This document shows positions 1 through 7,797 of a stretch of DNA of 64,000 bases, piece after piece. The stretch's first letter is position 1. Every line of letters begins with the position of its first letter. A program made the position numbers and the translations under genes. Under the pieces are notes generated by a model. The model was not told the DNA's origin. It saw nothing but the letters and a program-made list of their open reading frames with translations, and searched no databases. This DNA is from Stackebrandtia albiflava. Lineage in GTDB: Bacteria; Actinomycetota; Actinomycetes; Mycobacteriales; Micromonosporaceae. The stretch is taken from the NCBI RefSeq assembly GCF_007994225.1, contig NZ_VLLL01000005.1, positions 4,359 through 68,358 of the forward strand. The letters are read 5' to 3'.

Positions 1-19
1 GTCGAGGTCGTCGATGTAC

Positions 20-96
20 TGGTCGGGACGACAGGATTTGAACCTGCGACCCCCCGCTCCCAAAGCGGGTGCGCTACCAAGCTGCGCTACGTCCCG
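20..96 (-). tRNA. tRNA-Pro (anticodon TGG), CCA encoded
   Basis: On the minus strand the sequence folds as a full cloverleaf: 7-bp acceptor stem CGGGACG/CGTCCCG, D-arm with GCGC stems, anticodon stem CCCGC/GCGGG around loop TTTGGGA (anticodon TGG, proline), and a T-arm containing GGTTCAAATCC. Discriminator A is followed by an encoded CCA (22 down to 20). Reads CCA proline codons in translation. Fragments of the same gene recur just beyond its 5' end (116-209). Confidence 0.95.
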
Positions 97-373
97 AAGA
101 TATGAAGTTGTGAGACGCAGCTTGGTAGCGCACGGTGTGCGCTACGCGGTGCTTCAGTGCGGCTCGCAAGCTCGCCGCAGCTGCGCTACGTCCCGAATAT
201 GAAGTTGTGGTCCGTACCGGTGGTGCGGTGGTGACGGCCGCAGGTAGCGTACCGCAGCGCCCGGTGGCGGGGCCAACGAGATTCGGGTCGCGGGTCGCCC
301 ACCGTCCCGTCGACGGGGATGGGATGGTGGAATCGGCCGCGAGCGTCGTCCGTTCCGAGTTCCGGGAGTGCCC
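97..373. repeat. tRNA-Pro fragment mosaic upstream of the tRNA gene
   Basis: No gene is visible here. Positions 180-209 repeat the 5' part of the tRNA gene and its upstream flank (81-112) with a 2-nt deletion. Positions 116-133 carry an 18-nt stretch of the tRNA D-arm region in the opposite orientation. So two rearranged pieces of the tRNA 5' half lie directly upstream of the intact gene. They cannot fold as a tRNA because anticodon and T-arms are missing. The rest up to 373 holds only the leader of the aminotransferase gene. Confidence 0.75.
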
Positions 374-1594
374 ATGACCGCACAGTCGTCCCCCTCGTCT
401 CAGCCGGCCGAGGCTCGAAGCGGCCCGACCCCGGCCGTGCCGCCGATCCGGCCGGAGTTGGGGGTGTCGATCTTCTCCAGGATGGCGGCGTTGGCGGTCC
501 GCACCGGTGCGGTGAACCTGGGACAGGGGTTCCCCGACGGCGGTGGACCGGCGGCGATGCTGGCGCGGGCGCAGCGGGAGATCGCGGCCGGTAACAACCA
601 GTACGCACCGGCGGTGGGGGTGCGTTCGTTGCGTGAGGCGGTCGCGGAGCAGCGCGCGGACCGGTACGGCACCGGGTTCGATCCGGACACCGAGGTGGTG
701 GTGACCGCCGGTGCGACCGAGGCGATCACGGCCGCGGTGCTGGCCTTCTGCCGCCCCGGTGACGAGGTGGTGGTGTTCGAGCCCTACTACGACAGTTACG
801 CGGCGGCGACGGTGATGGCGGGTGCGACCCGGCGGGCCGTGCCGTTGCGGTACACCGAGGGGGAGTTCCGGTTCGATCCGGACGAGTTGACGGCGGCGTT
901 CTCGGACCGGACCCGCGTCTTGATCATGAACACGCCGCACAATCCGACGGGGAAGGTGTTCACGGCGGAGGAACTGGCGACGATCGCGGAACTGTGCCGC
1001 AGGCACGACGTCCTGATCGTCAGCGACGAGGTGTACGAGTACCTGACCTACGACGGGGTGCGGCACGTGCCGGTCGCGACGTCGGCGCCCGAGCGGACCC
1101 TGTCGGTGTCGGGCTTGGGGAAGACGTTCTCGGCGACCGGTTGGCGGGTGGGTTGGGCGTGTGGCCCGGCCGAGCTGGTGGCGGCGGTGACGAGTGTCAA
1201 GCAGTACGCGAGCTTCACGGCGGCGACGCCCTTCCAGTTGGCGGCGGTGACGGCGTTGCGCGAATGCATGGACTGGGTGGAGGAACTGCGCCGGTCGTTG
1301 ACGGTCCGCCGCGACTTGCTTTCCGGGGCGTTGCGGGAGGCGGGGATCGAGGTGTATCCGACGTCGGGGAGTTACTTCCTGCAGGCCGACGCGCGTTCCT
1401 TCGGCACCGACGACGGGATGGCGTTGTGTCTCGACCTGCCCGAGCGGGCCGGCGTGGTGGCGGTGCCGAGTGTGGCGTTCTTCGACCACCCGGAGGCGGG
1501 ACGGCACCTGGTCAGGTTGGCGTTCTGTAAGGACGAGGCCACCTTGATCGAGGGTGCGAAACGGCTGGTCGGGTACCGCGACGCCGTCGCGTGA
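374..1594 (+). CDS. PLP-dependent class I/II aminotransferase
   Basis: About 406 residues, normal for fold-type I aminotransferases of the kynurenine/methionine/DapC-like group. Visible motifs are NTPHNPTGKVF (substrate-loop Asn), SDEVYEYLTYDG (the Asp that contacts the pyridoxal nitrogen, then Tyr) and SGLGKTFSATGWRVGW, whose Lys forms the Schiff base with pyridoxal phosphate. It should move an amino group between an amino acid and a 2-oxo acid in the cytoplasm; the substrate cannot be read from sequence. ATG 374 is chosen because GGGAG lies 5 nt upstream; GTG 368 is an in-frame alternative. A strong hairpin follows the stop. Confidence 0.9.
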   Translation: MTAQSSPSSQPAEARSGPTPAVPPIRPELGVSIFSRMAALAVRTGAVNLGQGFPDGGGPAAMLARAQREIAAGNNQYAPAVGVRSLREAVAEQRADRYGTGFDPDTEVVVTAGATEAITAAVLAFCRPGDEVVVFEPYYDSYAAATVMAGATRRAVPLRYTEGEFRFDPDELTAAFSDRTRVLIMNTPHNPTGKVFTAEELATIAELCRRHDVLIVSDEVYEYLTYDGVRHVPVATSAPERTLSVSGLGKTFSATGWRVGWACGPAELVAAVTSVKQYASFTAATPFQLAAVTALRECMDWVEELRRSLTVRRDLLSGALREAGIEVYPTSGSYFLQADARSFGTDDGMALCLDLPERAGVVAVPSVAFFDHPEAGRHLVRLAFCKDEATLIEGAKRLVGYRDAVA

Positions 1595-1598
1595 CCGC

Positions 1599-1633
1599 CC
1601 CCGCCCACCCGGCCGGATGCCGGGCGGGCGGGG
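1599..1633. terminator. GC-rich hairpin between convergent genes
   Basis: Arms CCCCGCCCACCCGG (1599-1612) and CCGGGCGGGCGGGG (1620-1633) pair with a single mismatch across a 7-nt loop. It sits between the convergent stops of the aminotransferase and the TrmO-like gene and could terminate both. There is no U-tract, as is common in actinomycetes. Confidence 0.65.
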
Positions 1634-1641
1634 TGACGTGT

Positions 1642-2109
1642 TCAGGCGGGCTCGTAGTACTCCCGCATGAGCGCGGTGGCCCACTCCGGTTGCCGTACGG
1701 GCGTGTGGACGCCGAACTCCCGGATGTAGGGCTTGACGTCGAACACGGGCGTGCCGTCGAGCGCGTCCAGGTCGGCGATGTGTAGGTCGAGCCCGTCCAC
1801 TTCGATCAGTCGGCACCTCGACACGCCGATCCGGTTGGGCCGGAACGGTCCCCGGTGCGCGAACACCCCCACCGGCGGCCACTCCGGGTTGCCCCGGGCC
1901 GGACGCGGCGTGTCGACCCGGATGGCGTCCGGGTCGATGCGGTCGAAGCCGAAGACGACTTCGAGGTGCGAGTACTCGTCGAGGCCGACGACCGCGGCGG
2001 TGGTGAAACGGTCGCCGTCGAGCCGGATGACGGCCGTGGTGTCCCGCCAGTGGTCCTCGACGGCTTCGGCGCGGCCGCCTACGACCCGGCCGATCGGTGT
2101 GAACTGCAC
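1642..2109 (-). CDS. TrmO/TsaA-family tRNA methyltransferase-like protein
   Basis: 155 residues, one TsaA (YaeB/VirR-like) domain. Family signatures visible are the N-terminal FTPIGRV, the central GVFAHRGPFRPNRIGVS and the C-terminal GTPVFDVKPYI. Characterised members (TrmO) use S-adenosylmethionine to N6-methylate t6A37 in ANN-decoding tRNAs; this short form lacks the extra C-terminal domain of E. coli TrmO. GTG 2109 is preferred because GAGGAG lies 6 nt upstream; a longer reading upstream has no such site. The exact substrate is inferred from the family. Confidence 0.85.
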   Translation of the reverse strand: MQFTPIGRVVGGRAEAVEDHWRDTTAVIRLDGDRFTTAAVVGLDEYSHLEVVFGFDRIDPDAIRVDTPRPARGNPEWPPVGVFAHRGPFRPNRIGVSRCRLIEVDGLDLHIADLDALDGTPVFDVKPYIREFGVHTPVRQPEWATALMREYYEPA

Positions 2110-2168
2110 GTGATGCTCCTCGGATTGCGGACGTGTCCGGTGATCATGGGGCACCCGGTACCGGCGGG

Positions 2169-2453
2169 TCAGCGTAGGTCGGTGATTGTGACCTCCTCGA
2201 CCGTAGGTGTGGTGGTGGCCAGACCGAAGACGGCGGGTGCCTCGGCGGGAGGGTTCCGTCTGGCGGCGTCGAGTGCGGCGGCGTCCTCCCATCGCCACAC
2301 GCCGACCCAGGCGTCGTCGGAGGCGCGGCCGAGCCAGGTGGAGGCGAGACCCGGGTTGACCGCGCGGGTGGCCTCGACGAGCGCGGTGTGGCGTGCGACG
2401 AGTTCTTCGGATGCGGCGTCGGAGTGGAAGCGTGTGATCGTCACGACGGACAT
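2169..2453 (-). CDS. Small antibiotic-biosynthesis-monooxygenase-like (dimeric alpha-beta barrel) protein
   Basis: 94 residues, beginning SVVTITRFHSD, the usual first strand of ABM/EthD-like ferredoxin-fold proteins that work as dimers, with a WVGVWRWED segment in mid-protein. Such domains act as cofactor-free monooxygenases or haem/small-molecule binding proteins; the activity here cannot be assigned. ATG 2453 has GAGGAG 7 nt upstream. It is divergent from a TetR gene only 57 bp away, so it is a likely target of that repressor. Confidence 0.6.
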   Translation of the reverse strand: MSVVTITRFHSDAASEELVARHTALVEATRAVNPGLASTWLGRASDDAWVGVWRWEDAAALDAARRNPPAEAPAVFGLATTTPTVEEVTITDLR

Positions 2454-2471
2454 GTTAGTTCTCCTCTAGAG

Positions 2472-2510
2472 TTCGACACTAGTGAACGAGTCCAGTTATA
2501 CACTCTGGTC
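2472..2510 (+). promoter_or_regulatory. TetR promoter/operator between divergent genes
   Basis: The 57-bp divergent region holds TCGACA (2473-2478), a TTGACA-like -35, and overlapping -10 candidates: TTATAC (2496-2501, 17-bp spacer) or TACACT (2499-2504), which ends 6 nt before ATG 2511. The perfect 8-bp palindrome CACTAGTG (2477-2484), flanked by TTC/GAA-like arms, sits right behind the -35. That is a plausible TetR operator controlling both directions. Confidence 0.5.
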
Positions 2511-3143
2511 ATGGTGACCGGCAAGAGCGGCGGCAGGCGTGCGCAGAAGGCGCGGGAGACCCGCGCGCGAATCCTCGCGGCGGCGAGGGACCTGTTCGTC
2601 TCCGAGGGGTACGGAACCACCTCGTTGCAGGAGGTCGCCGACCGTGCCGGGGTCGCCGTCCAGACCATCTACTTCGGATTCGGCAACAAGCGGACCGTCC
2701 TCAAGGAACTCGTGGACGTCACCGTCGCGGGCGACGACGCGCCGGTCGCCACCATGGAGAGGCCCTGGTTCAGGGAGATGATCGCCGCTCCGACGGCGGC
2801 CGAACACCTGCGGCGGCAGGTCGAGGGCAGCGGCGCGATCCTGGAACGTCTCGCGCCGATCGACCGGGTGGTGAAGACGGCCGCCGCGATGGACCCCGAC
2901 GTGGCGGCCATGTGGCCCGAGGACGACGACCCCCGCGCGGTCGTGCTGACGGCCTCCGCCACCGCGTTGCTGCGTAAACCCGACGCCCGGGAAGAACTCA
3001 CGACCGCGGAGGCCACCGACATCCTGTTCGGACTGTTGAGTCCCGAGCTGTACCTCGTCATGGTGGAACGCCGTGGGTGGGACGTCGAACGCTGGAAGGC
3101 GTGGACCTGTCGGACGCTGCGCGCGCAGTTGTGCCGGGAGTGA
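2511..3143 (+). CDS. TetR/AcrR-family transcriptional regulator
   Basis: 210 residues. The N-terminal TetR helix-turn-helix is clear: TRARILAAARDLF, then GYGTTSLQEVADRAGVAVQTIYFGFGNKRTVL. The remaining 140 residues form the variable ligand-binding and dimerisation domain, with no recognised signature. Start ATG 2511 has no ribosome-binding site but lies 6 nt after a TACACT hexamer, which fits a leaderless transcript. By position it probably represses itself and the divergent ABM-like gene. Ligand unknown. Confidence 0.9.
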   Translation: MVTGKSGGRRAQKARETRARILAAARDLFVSEGYGTTSLQEVADRAGVAVQTIYFGFGNKRTVLKELVDVTVAGDDAPVATMERPWFREMIAAPTAAEHLRRQVEGSGAILERLAPIDRVVKTAAAMDPDVAAMWPEDDDPRAVVLTASATALLRKPDAREELTTAEATDILFGLLSPELYLVMVERRGWDVERWKAWTCRTLRAQLCRE

Positions 3144-3159
3144 CGGCTCGGCCCCGTCC

Positions 3160-4131
3160 TCAGGGTCGCGGGTAGGGGGTCGTGGGGGCGGTGACGACCG
3201 CCTCGACGAACCGCAGTACCCGCAGCGCGGTGGCGGCGTGCGGGGCGACGAATCCGCGCGCCCACTCCGGCGCGTCGGCGGGTGGTTTCCCGGCGGCGTA
3301 CCCCTTCAGCGGCCCGGTGACGTCGCCGTGCAGGCGCCGCATCAACGACACCAGGACGGCGGTGGTGACCTCGTCGGTGTCGTAGTGCCGGTGGCGGCCG
3401 TGGAAGGCGACTTCCTCGGCGTCCAGCGCGAAGTCCGTCGATTGTGCGAGTCCGAAATCGGTGAGGTACACGCGCGTTCCGTCGGTGAGGACGTTCCCGA
3501 GGTGGGCGTCGGAGTGGTGCAGGCCGTGGCGCCCGAAGGACGTGACCGTGTCGGTGAGTTGCGTCCACAATGATCGGTATGCGTCGGGCAACTGGTCGTC
3601 GCGGCGGCCGGCGAGCCACCCGACGGCCGTTTCGGGAAGGTGCTCGGTGAACAGCGCGACGCAGTGCGTGGCGGCGGCCAGGGCGGCGATGCGGGCCGCG
3701 ACCGCGGGATGACCGTCGAACGGTCCGTTCTCCGGCTTGGCCGCGGGACCGACGAACGGCACCACGCGGTGGTGGTACGTCAGTGGCACGCCGACCGTCT
3801 CTCCGGCGAGCGCCCACCGGGTGGCCGCGTCGTGCGCCGCCGGTTCCCGCCAGGCGTTGAAACCCGGCGAACCCACCCCGTACTGGCAGTACGGCGGCAG
3901 CCCGAACAGGTTCCCGGTGTGGCCGTCTCCCGCGCGGCGTTCGACGTCGGTGAGCCGGATCAGCTTGACGAACAACGGAACCCCGTCGACGTCGGTGCGC
4001 ATCGTGCTGCCGCCGATCCCGGTGCCCAGCGGTTCGGCCTCGGCCAGCAGCGTGCCGATTCCGGTGTCGCTCATGGCGGCCAGCCGTCGGCTCACGTGGT
4101 GGTGTGCGGCGCGGCGCGAAACGGAGATCAC
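3160..4131 (-). CDS. Protein-kinase-like (PKL fold) phosphotransferase
   Basis: About 323 residues. The catalytic core of the kinase-like fold is visible: VDGVPLFVKLIRL (N-lobe Lys), HHSDAHLGN near residues 205-213 (catalytic loop with Asp and Asn) and LTDFGL near 224-228 (metal-binding Asp). This pattern is shared by aminoglycoside/choline kinases and some lantibiotic-type kinases; the substrate is not evident. GTG 4131 is chosen because GGGAG lies 5 nt upstream; ATG 4167 and ATG 4074 are in frame without such a site. It converges on the TetR gene, 16 bp between stops. Confidence 0.7.
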   Translation of the reverse strand: MISVSRRAAHHHVSRRLAAMSDTGIGTLLAEAEPLGTGIGGSTMRTDVDGVPLFVKLIRLTDVERRAGDGHTGNLFGLPPYCQYGVGSPGFNAWREPAAHDAATRWALAGETVGVPLTYHHRVVPFVGPAAKPENGPFDGHPAVAARIAALAAATHCVALFTEHLPETAVGWLAGRRDDQLPDAYRSLWTQLTDTVTSFGRHGLHHSDAHLGNVLTDGTRVYLTDFGLAQSTDFALDAEEVAFHGRHRHYDTDEVTTAVLVSLMRRLHGDVTGPLKGYAAGKPPADAPEWARGFVAPHAATALRVLRFVEAVVTAPTTPYPRP

Positions 4132-4367
4132 TGCGGCTCCCTGGGGGGATCGGACACTGGCGGACATCGTGGAGGGTCGAGGTCGGTCGGCCGGCTCGGT
4201 GCCTCCGCCGGCGGGTGATCCGGGGCGTCACCGACTCGGCGGTCACCGTGGTACTGCCCGGTTCGCCCCCGGGTGGGGGCTCCGATGGTAACCGGCAGCC
4301 GAAGGAGGCCCGCTCGAGAAGCACTGTGGACTGCGGCACCCGGCACCCGATACGGTGACATCCCCAC

Positions 4368-4490
4368 CCCGCTTGGTCCCCGCCGGGTCGTGCTTGGTCC
4401 TCGGTGAATCCGGTTATCAATGCATGAAACGGGCATATCAGGCGCGATCCGTCTACCGGGCGGGGACCAAGTCGGCGGGGACCAAGCGGG
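4368..4490. promoter_or_regulatory. Nested inverted repeats in the divergent intergenic region
   Basis: The 384-bp gap between the kinase-like gene and the gene at 4516 holds a perfect 18-bp inverted repeat: CCCGCTTGGTCCCCGCCG (4368-4385) and its complement at 4473-4490. A second pair of the core CTTGGTCC occurs inside it (4393-4400 and, inverted, 4464-4471), so four half-sites surround an AT-richer centre (about 4400-4450) that could hold a promoter. It may be a regulator binding region or a long leader hairpin for the downstream gene. No other gene is seen in the gap. Confidence 0.5.
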
Positions 4491-4515
4491 AAGAATTAGG
4501 GAAGGTGGAGGTCAC

Positions 4516-5454
4516 GTGCCCGACATGTCGGTGATCGCGGCCCTGACGTTGCGAAGTCGGCGCCACGGGCTTCTCGACTCGCACGCGCGGTGGCCGTTGT
4601 ACCGGAACGCTCTGCGATCTCCCGCCGCCCTGGAGTTGCTGCGCGCCGCCGTGGCCGTCGAACCCGATCGGGCGCTGGCGACCGCGGTGGTCGTGGCGGC
4701 GCTGGAGCGGCTCGACGGTTCCACTCACGACCGCTGGATCGACGTCCTGCCGCTAGAGGACCGGCCGTACTGCCGTCGCCGGTCGCGGGAGGTCGGGCTG
4801 CTCCGCCACGCGGTTTCCGGCGCTCTGATTCCGGAGGAATTGCGGGCGGGCGTCTCGGACTGGTCGGATCGGCTGCAACGACGGCTCGCCGAGTACGTTG
4901 ACGACCGGGACGTCCTGACCGCCCTGGCGGCGTTCGGCCGCACCAGGCGGTCCGCGCGATGGCCGGAGAGCGTGGCCGGCGGGTCGGGCCGTTACGGCGC
5001 CCTACTGAAGGCGCCGTCACCGGCCTTGTCGGGGGTACCCGCGAACGAGGCACCGTCCGGAGAGGACCCTGACCGGTCAGGTCCGGTCGGCGGTGACGAC
5101 GAACTGGGTGACCGTGGCCAGGAACGGTTCCTCCGACAGATGCCGCAGCCACCGTTCCGCCTGTTCCGGCGTGAGGTGACCGGCAGCCACCGCCCGCGCC
5201 GTGTTGCGCTGGAAGCCGAAGATCCGGTCGGCCTCGACCACCTCGCGGAACACCGGCGTCACGGGGACGACGTGAGGCACGGTGAATCCGGCGTCGGCGG
5301 CGAGCCGGGCGAGCGCCCGGCCGATACCGGCGTTGCGCACGACCCGCTCGGTGATGAACCGGGTGTAGGCCGCGCTGATCGTGGCGACCGGGTGGTCGAC
5401 GGCGAGGGTGTGCCAGTCGGGTTCGGCCATGACGAGCCGGCCGCCGGGGCGTAG
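4516..5454 (+). CDS. Hypothetical protein; 3' end doubtful
   Basis: Start GTG 4516 has an excellent GGAGGT site 6 nt upstream. The first 160 or so residues show normal high-GC codon use, are rich in Ala/Arg/Leu and match no family I recognise. The frame then stays open to 5454, overlapping the convergent methyltransferase gene by 378 bp. In that overlap codon choice follows the other strand, so the tail is probably not native. A hairpin at 4994-5017 with a TGA in the next frame (5006) suggests the original end was near there and that a frameshift or stop loss extends the frame. Confidence 0.4.
   Translation: MPDMSVIAALTLRSRRHGLLDSHARWPLYRNALRSPAALELLRAAVAVEPDRALATAVVVAALERLDGSTHDRWIDVLPLEDRPYCRRRSREVGLLRHAVSGALIPEELRAGVSDWSDRLQRRLAEYVDDRDVLTALAAFGRTRRSARWPESVAGGSGRYGALLKAPSPALSGVPANEAPSGEDPDRSGPVGGDDELGDRGQERFLRQMPQPPFRLFRREVTGSHRPRRVALEAEDPVGLDHLAEHRRHGDDVRHGESGVGGEPGERPADTGVAHDPLGDEPGVGRADRGDRVVDGEGVPVGFGHDEPAAGA
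4994..5017 (+). terminator. Hairpin near the likely true end of the 4516 gene
   Basis: ACGGCGCC (4994-5001) and GGCGCCGT (5010-5017) form a perfect 8-bp stem with an 8-nt loop that contains a TGA (5006-5008) in the +1 frame. Good terminator shape, no U-tract. It lies within the open frame of the gene starting at 4516. Confidence 0.4.
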
Positions 5455-6084
5455 CACTCGCCGGGCCTCGGCGAGGACCCGCGCCGGGTCCGCGACGTGT
5501 TGCAGGACGCGGTCGGTGCGGACCCGGTCGATGGTCGCGTCACCGAACGGGAGGTCGTGTACGTCGCCGCGTACCACCTCTACCGGTGGCCGGGTGCGTT
5601 CGGTGGCCGTCGCCGTCATGACCGGATCGTTGTCGAGGCCGATCACCCGGGCGCCGGGCACGGCCATGGCGGCCAGGTCGGTGCCGGGCCCACAACCGAG
5701 GTCGAGGACGGTGTGGCCGCCCCGGATGTCCAACGCGTCCCGCAGCAGCGGTTTGTAGGAGTGTCCGGCGGACGAGCGCGCCGCACGGTCGAGGTAGTCG
5801 ACGCGGTCCGGGGTCACGGCTTCGAACACCTGTGACATGGCGGCCACGCCTCGGCGTAGTTCCGCCTGCCCGGCCGTGGTGAGCCGCACGGGATTGCGGC
5901 GGCCGTGTGGTTCGGCCGGTTCGATGAGTCCCTTGGCCCGCAGCCGGTTCATCGCGCCGTAGAGGCTTCCGGGGCCGAGGCGGTGTCCGGAGAGTCGTGC
6001 GATGGCGGCGTTGATGGCATACCCGTGGAGGGGGCCGCCCGCGAGCGCGGACAGGACGAGGAGTTGGGCGTCGTTGGTCTGCAC
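5077..6084 (-). CDS. PadR-type winged-helix / SAM-dependent methyltransferase fusion
   Basis: 335 residues in two parts. Residues 1-85 look like a PadR-family winged helix (LLVLSALAGGPLHGYAI, GPGSLYGAMNRLRAKGLIE, RLTTAGQAEL). Residues 95-335 are a class I methyltransferase with motif I VLDLGCGPGTDL (126-137), an acidic residue after strand 2 (GLDND) and a post-motif VLRPGGRLVMAEPDW. A transcription-factor domain fused to a small-molecule methyltransferase is unusual; the two parts may form a self-regulating enzyme. GTG 6084 has no ribosome-binding site but TAGCAT ends 6 nt upstream, suggesting a leaderless message. Confidence 0.85.
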   Translation of the reverse strand: MQTNDAQLLVLSALAGGPLHGYAINAAIARLSGHRLGPGSLYGAMNRLRAKGLIEPAEPHGRRNPVRLTTAGQAELRRGVAAMSQVFEAVTPDRVDYLDRAARSSAGHSYKPLLRDALDIRGGHTVLDLGCGPGTDLAAMAVPGARVIGLDNDPVMTATATERTRPPVEVVRGDVHDLPFGDATIDRVRTDRVLQHVADPARVLAEARRVLRPGGRLVMAEPDWHTLAVDHPVATISAAYTRFITERVVRNAGIGRALARLAADAGFTVPHVVPVTPVFREVVEADRIFGFQRNTARAVAAGHLTPEQAERWLRHLSEEPFLATVTQFVVTADRT

Positions 6085-6090
6085 GGAAGG

Positions 6091-6125
6091 ATGCTACGCG
6101 ATGCGTAGTACGTCTCGCGTAGTAC
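6091..6125. promoter_or_regulatory. Candidate operator of the PadR-methyltransferase
   Basis: Directly upstream of the fusion gene lie a 15-bp palindrome, CTACGC-GAT-GCGTAG (6094-6108), and two direct copies of GCGTAGTAC (6103-6111 and 6117-6125), start to start 14 bp. On the minus strand the promoter hexamer TAGCAT is embedded at the edge. This arrangement fits autoregulation by the PadR domain and control of the divergent gene at 6231. Confidence 0.55.
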
Positions 6126-6230
6126 AGGCGCACGAGGAGGCCGCACGGTGCCGTGCCGAAATCGTGCGGCCGGGTTGCATCCTGAGACCGCACCCCGATT
6201 CCACCCGCGATCCCCTGAGGATGACCCCAC

Positions 6231-6899
6231 GTGTCCCATCGCCAGTTCGACCCCGTCCGCGACGCCGTGGACATCGCGTCGCGGCAGTGGCTGCTGCCCG
6301 GTGAGCGGCTGCTGTACGTGTCCACCCGTCCCGACGTCCTGGTGGAGATGCCACGGCGGAACCGGGCGGGGAAGCTGAAGAGTCCCCTCATGCTCCGCAT
6401 CCTCAAGTGGGTCTTCCTGTGGCCGTTCCTGTTGTGGCACGCCGTCGAGATCTCGGAACCGGAACCCAACGGGCCTCCGGCGTCCACCGTGACCTACGGC
6501 CCCGACCCGAGGTGTCTGGCCTCGGCGCACCTGGCCCCGGGCGTGAAGCCGAGGCGGAGCTTCTGGGTGCTCACCGATCGCCGCTTCGCGTACCTGCAGG
6601 CGGTTCCGACCGGGGAGGGGCTGGTCGCCTCGGCGGGACCGCTGGACGTCAAGGCCGCCATCCGCAACACCCGGAAGAAGGTCGCGGTGACGATGGGGCA
6701 TCGGGACCTGCCGGTCGAACCGGTGAGGCTGACCGCCGTGGCCGAGTACGGCCCCGGCGAGTTCTCGCCGCAGGGCGTCGTCGTCCGCGAACTGCCGTTG
6801 GGGTTCACACCCCGCACCGCCAGGTACCACCGGATCCTGCTACGGGACGGCTCCGGCGTGGACCTGATCGACACGCCTCCCGAACCGCCTCGCCGGTGA
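6231..6899 (+). CDS. Hypothetical membrane-associated protein, paralogue 1
   Basis: 222 residues, no family recognised. The segment SPLMLRILKWVFLWPFLLWH (about residues 50-70) is a probable membrane helix; the rest is soluble, with conserved LLPGERLLYVSTR and FWVLTDRRFAYLQ blocks shared with the next gene. The latter resembles the PH-like strand pattern seen in small actinobacterial membrane-anchored proteins, which is only an impression. GTG 6231 follows a GAGGATGA leader that is repeated upstream of the paralogue. Confidence 0.75.
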   Translation: MSHRQFDPVRDAVDIASRQWLLPGERLLYVSTRPDVLVEMPRRNRAGKLKSPLMLRILKWVFLWPFLLWHAVEISEPEPNGPPASTVTYGPDPRCLASAHLAPGVKPRRSFWVLTDRRFAYLQAVPTGEGLVASAGPLDVKAAIRNTRKKVAVTMGHRDLPVEPVRLTAVAEYGPGEFSPQGVVVRELPLGFTPRTARYHRILLRDGSGVDLIDTPPEPPRR

Positions 6900-7019
6900 C
6901 ACGTGGGCCAGCGGCGTCATCGGCACGAGCGGTGGACCGGGACGCCGTGCCCGAGCCGTGCGGCGGGGAGGCATGCTGTGCTCCGTAACCGTCCCGCGCT
7001 CCTCCGAGGATGACCCATC

Positions 7020-7700
7020 GTGTCCCACCGTCGATTCGCTCTGGCCCACGACGCGGAGAACACCGTGTCGCGGCAGTGGCTGCTGCCCGGTGAGCGGCTG
7101 CTGTACGTGTCCACCCGTACCGACGTCCTGGTGGAGATGCCCCGCCGGAACCGGGACGGGAAGTTCAAGAGCCCGCTGATCCTACGCATTCTCAAGTGGA
7201 CCTTCCTGTTCCCGATCCTGTTGTGGCTGATCATGGAGGCGGGCGACTTCGGCACGGGTGGCAAGAAGCGGCCCGCGACCGTGGTGGCCTTCGGCCCTGA
7301 TCCCCGTTGCCTGGCCTCCGGGCACCTGGCGCCCGGTGTGAAGCGGAACCGGGGTTTCTGGGTGCTCACCGACCGCCGGTTCGCCTACCTCCAGGCGGAT
7401 CCCACCGGTGACGTGGACATCGCCCCGGAGGAGCCGGTGGACGTGAAGACGGCCATCGCGAACCTCCGGAACAAGATCCCCGTGTCGAACGCGGCGCCGT
7501 CGCTGCCGCCCGAACCGGTGAGGCTGACACCGGTGTTCGAGTACTCCCACGGGCAGTTCTCGACGCAGGGCGTCGTCGCTCGTGAGCTTCCCCGCAGCTA
7601 CCGGCCCCGAACCGCCCGGTACCAGCGGGTCCTGTTGCCGGACGGCTCCGGAGTGGACCTGCTGTACGCGATCGACGACCCCGAACGGTCCGGGCGGTGA
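7020..7700 (+). CDS. Hypothetical membrane-associated protein, paralogue 2
   Basis: 226 residues and clearly homologous along its whole length to the preceding gene (same MSHR start, LLPGERLLYVSTR, membrane helix, FWVLTDRRFAYLQ and C-terminal RTARYQRVLLPDGSGVDL). Even the leader GAGGATGACCC is duplicated, so the pair arose by tandem duplication including the translation start. Function unknown; membrane anchoring is inferred from the hydrophobic stretch at about 50-70. Confidence 0.75.
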   Translation: MSHRRFALAHDAENTVSRQWLLPGERLLYVSTRTDVLVEMPRRNRDGKFKSPLILRILKWTFLFPILLWLIMEAGDFGTGGKKRPATVVAFGPDPRCLASGHLAPGVKRNRGFWVLTDRRFAYLQADPTGDVDIAPEEPVDVKTAIANLRNKIPVSNAAPSLPPEPVRLTPVFEYSHGQFSTQGVVARELPRSYRPRTARYQRVLLPDGSGVDLLYAIDDPERSGR

Positions 7701-7797
7701 GCGGAGGTGGCGGTGCCGTGCGAGACCGTCGCGACGGCGATCGGCTACGGCCACCACGATCCGGCGGCCACGGCGCGACACCTCGAGGATCCGTCTG

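Noticed and set aside
74..1882. 602-codon minus-strand frame over the aminotransferase
   Set aside because: Shadow of a motif-complete aminotransferase and overlapping the tRNA region; Arg/His/Gly-rich without family resemblance.
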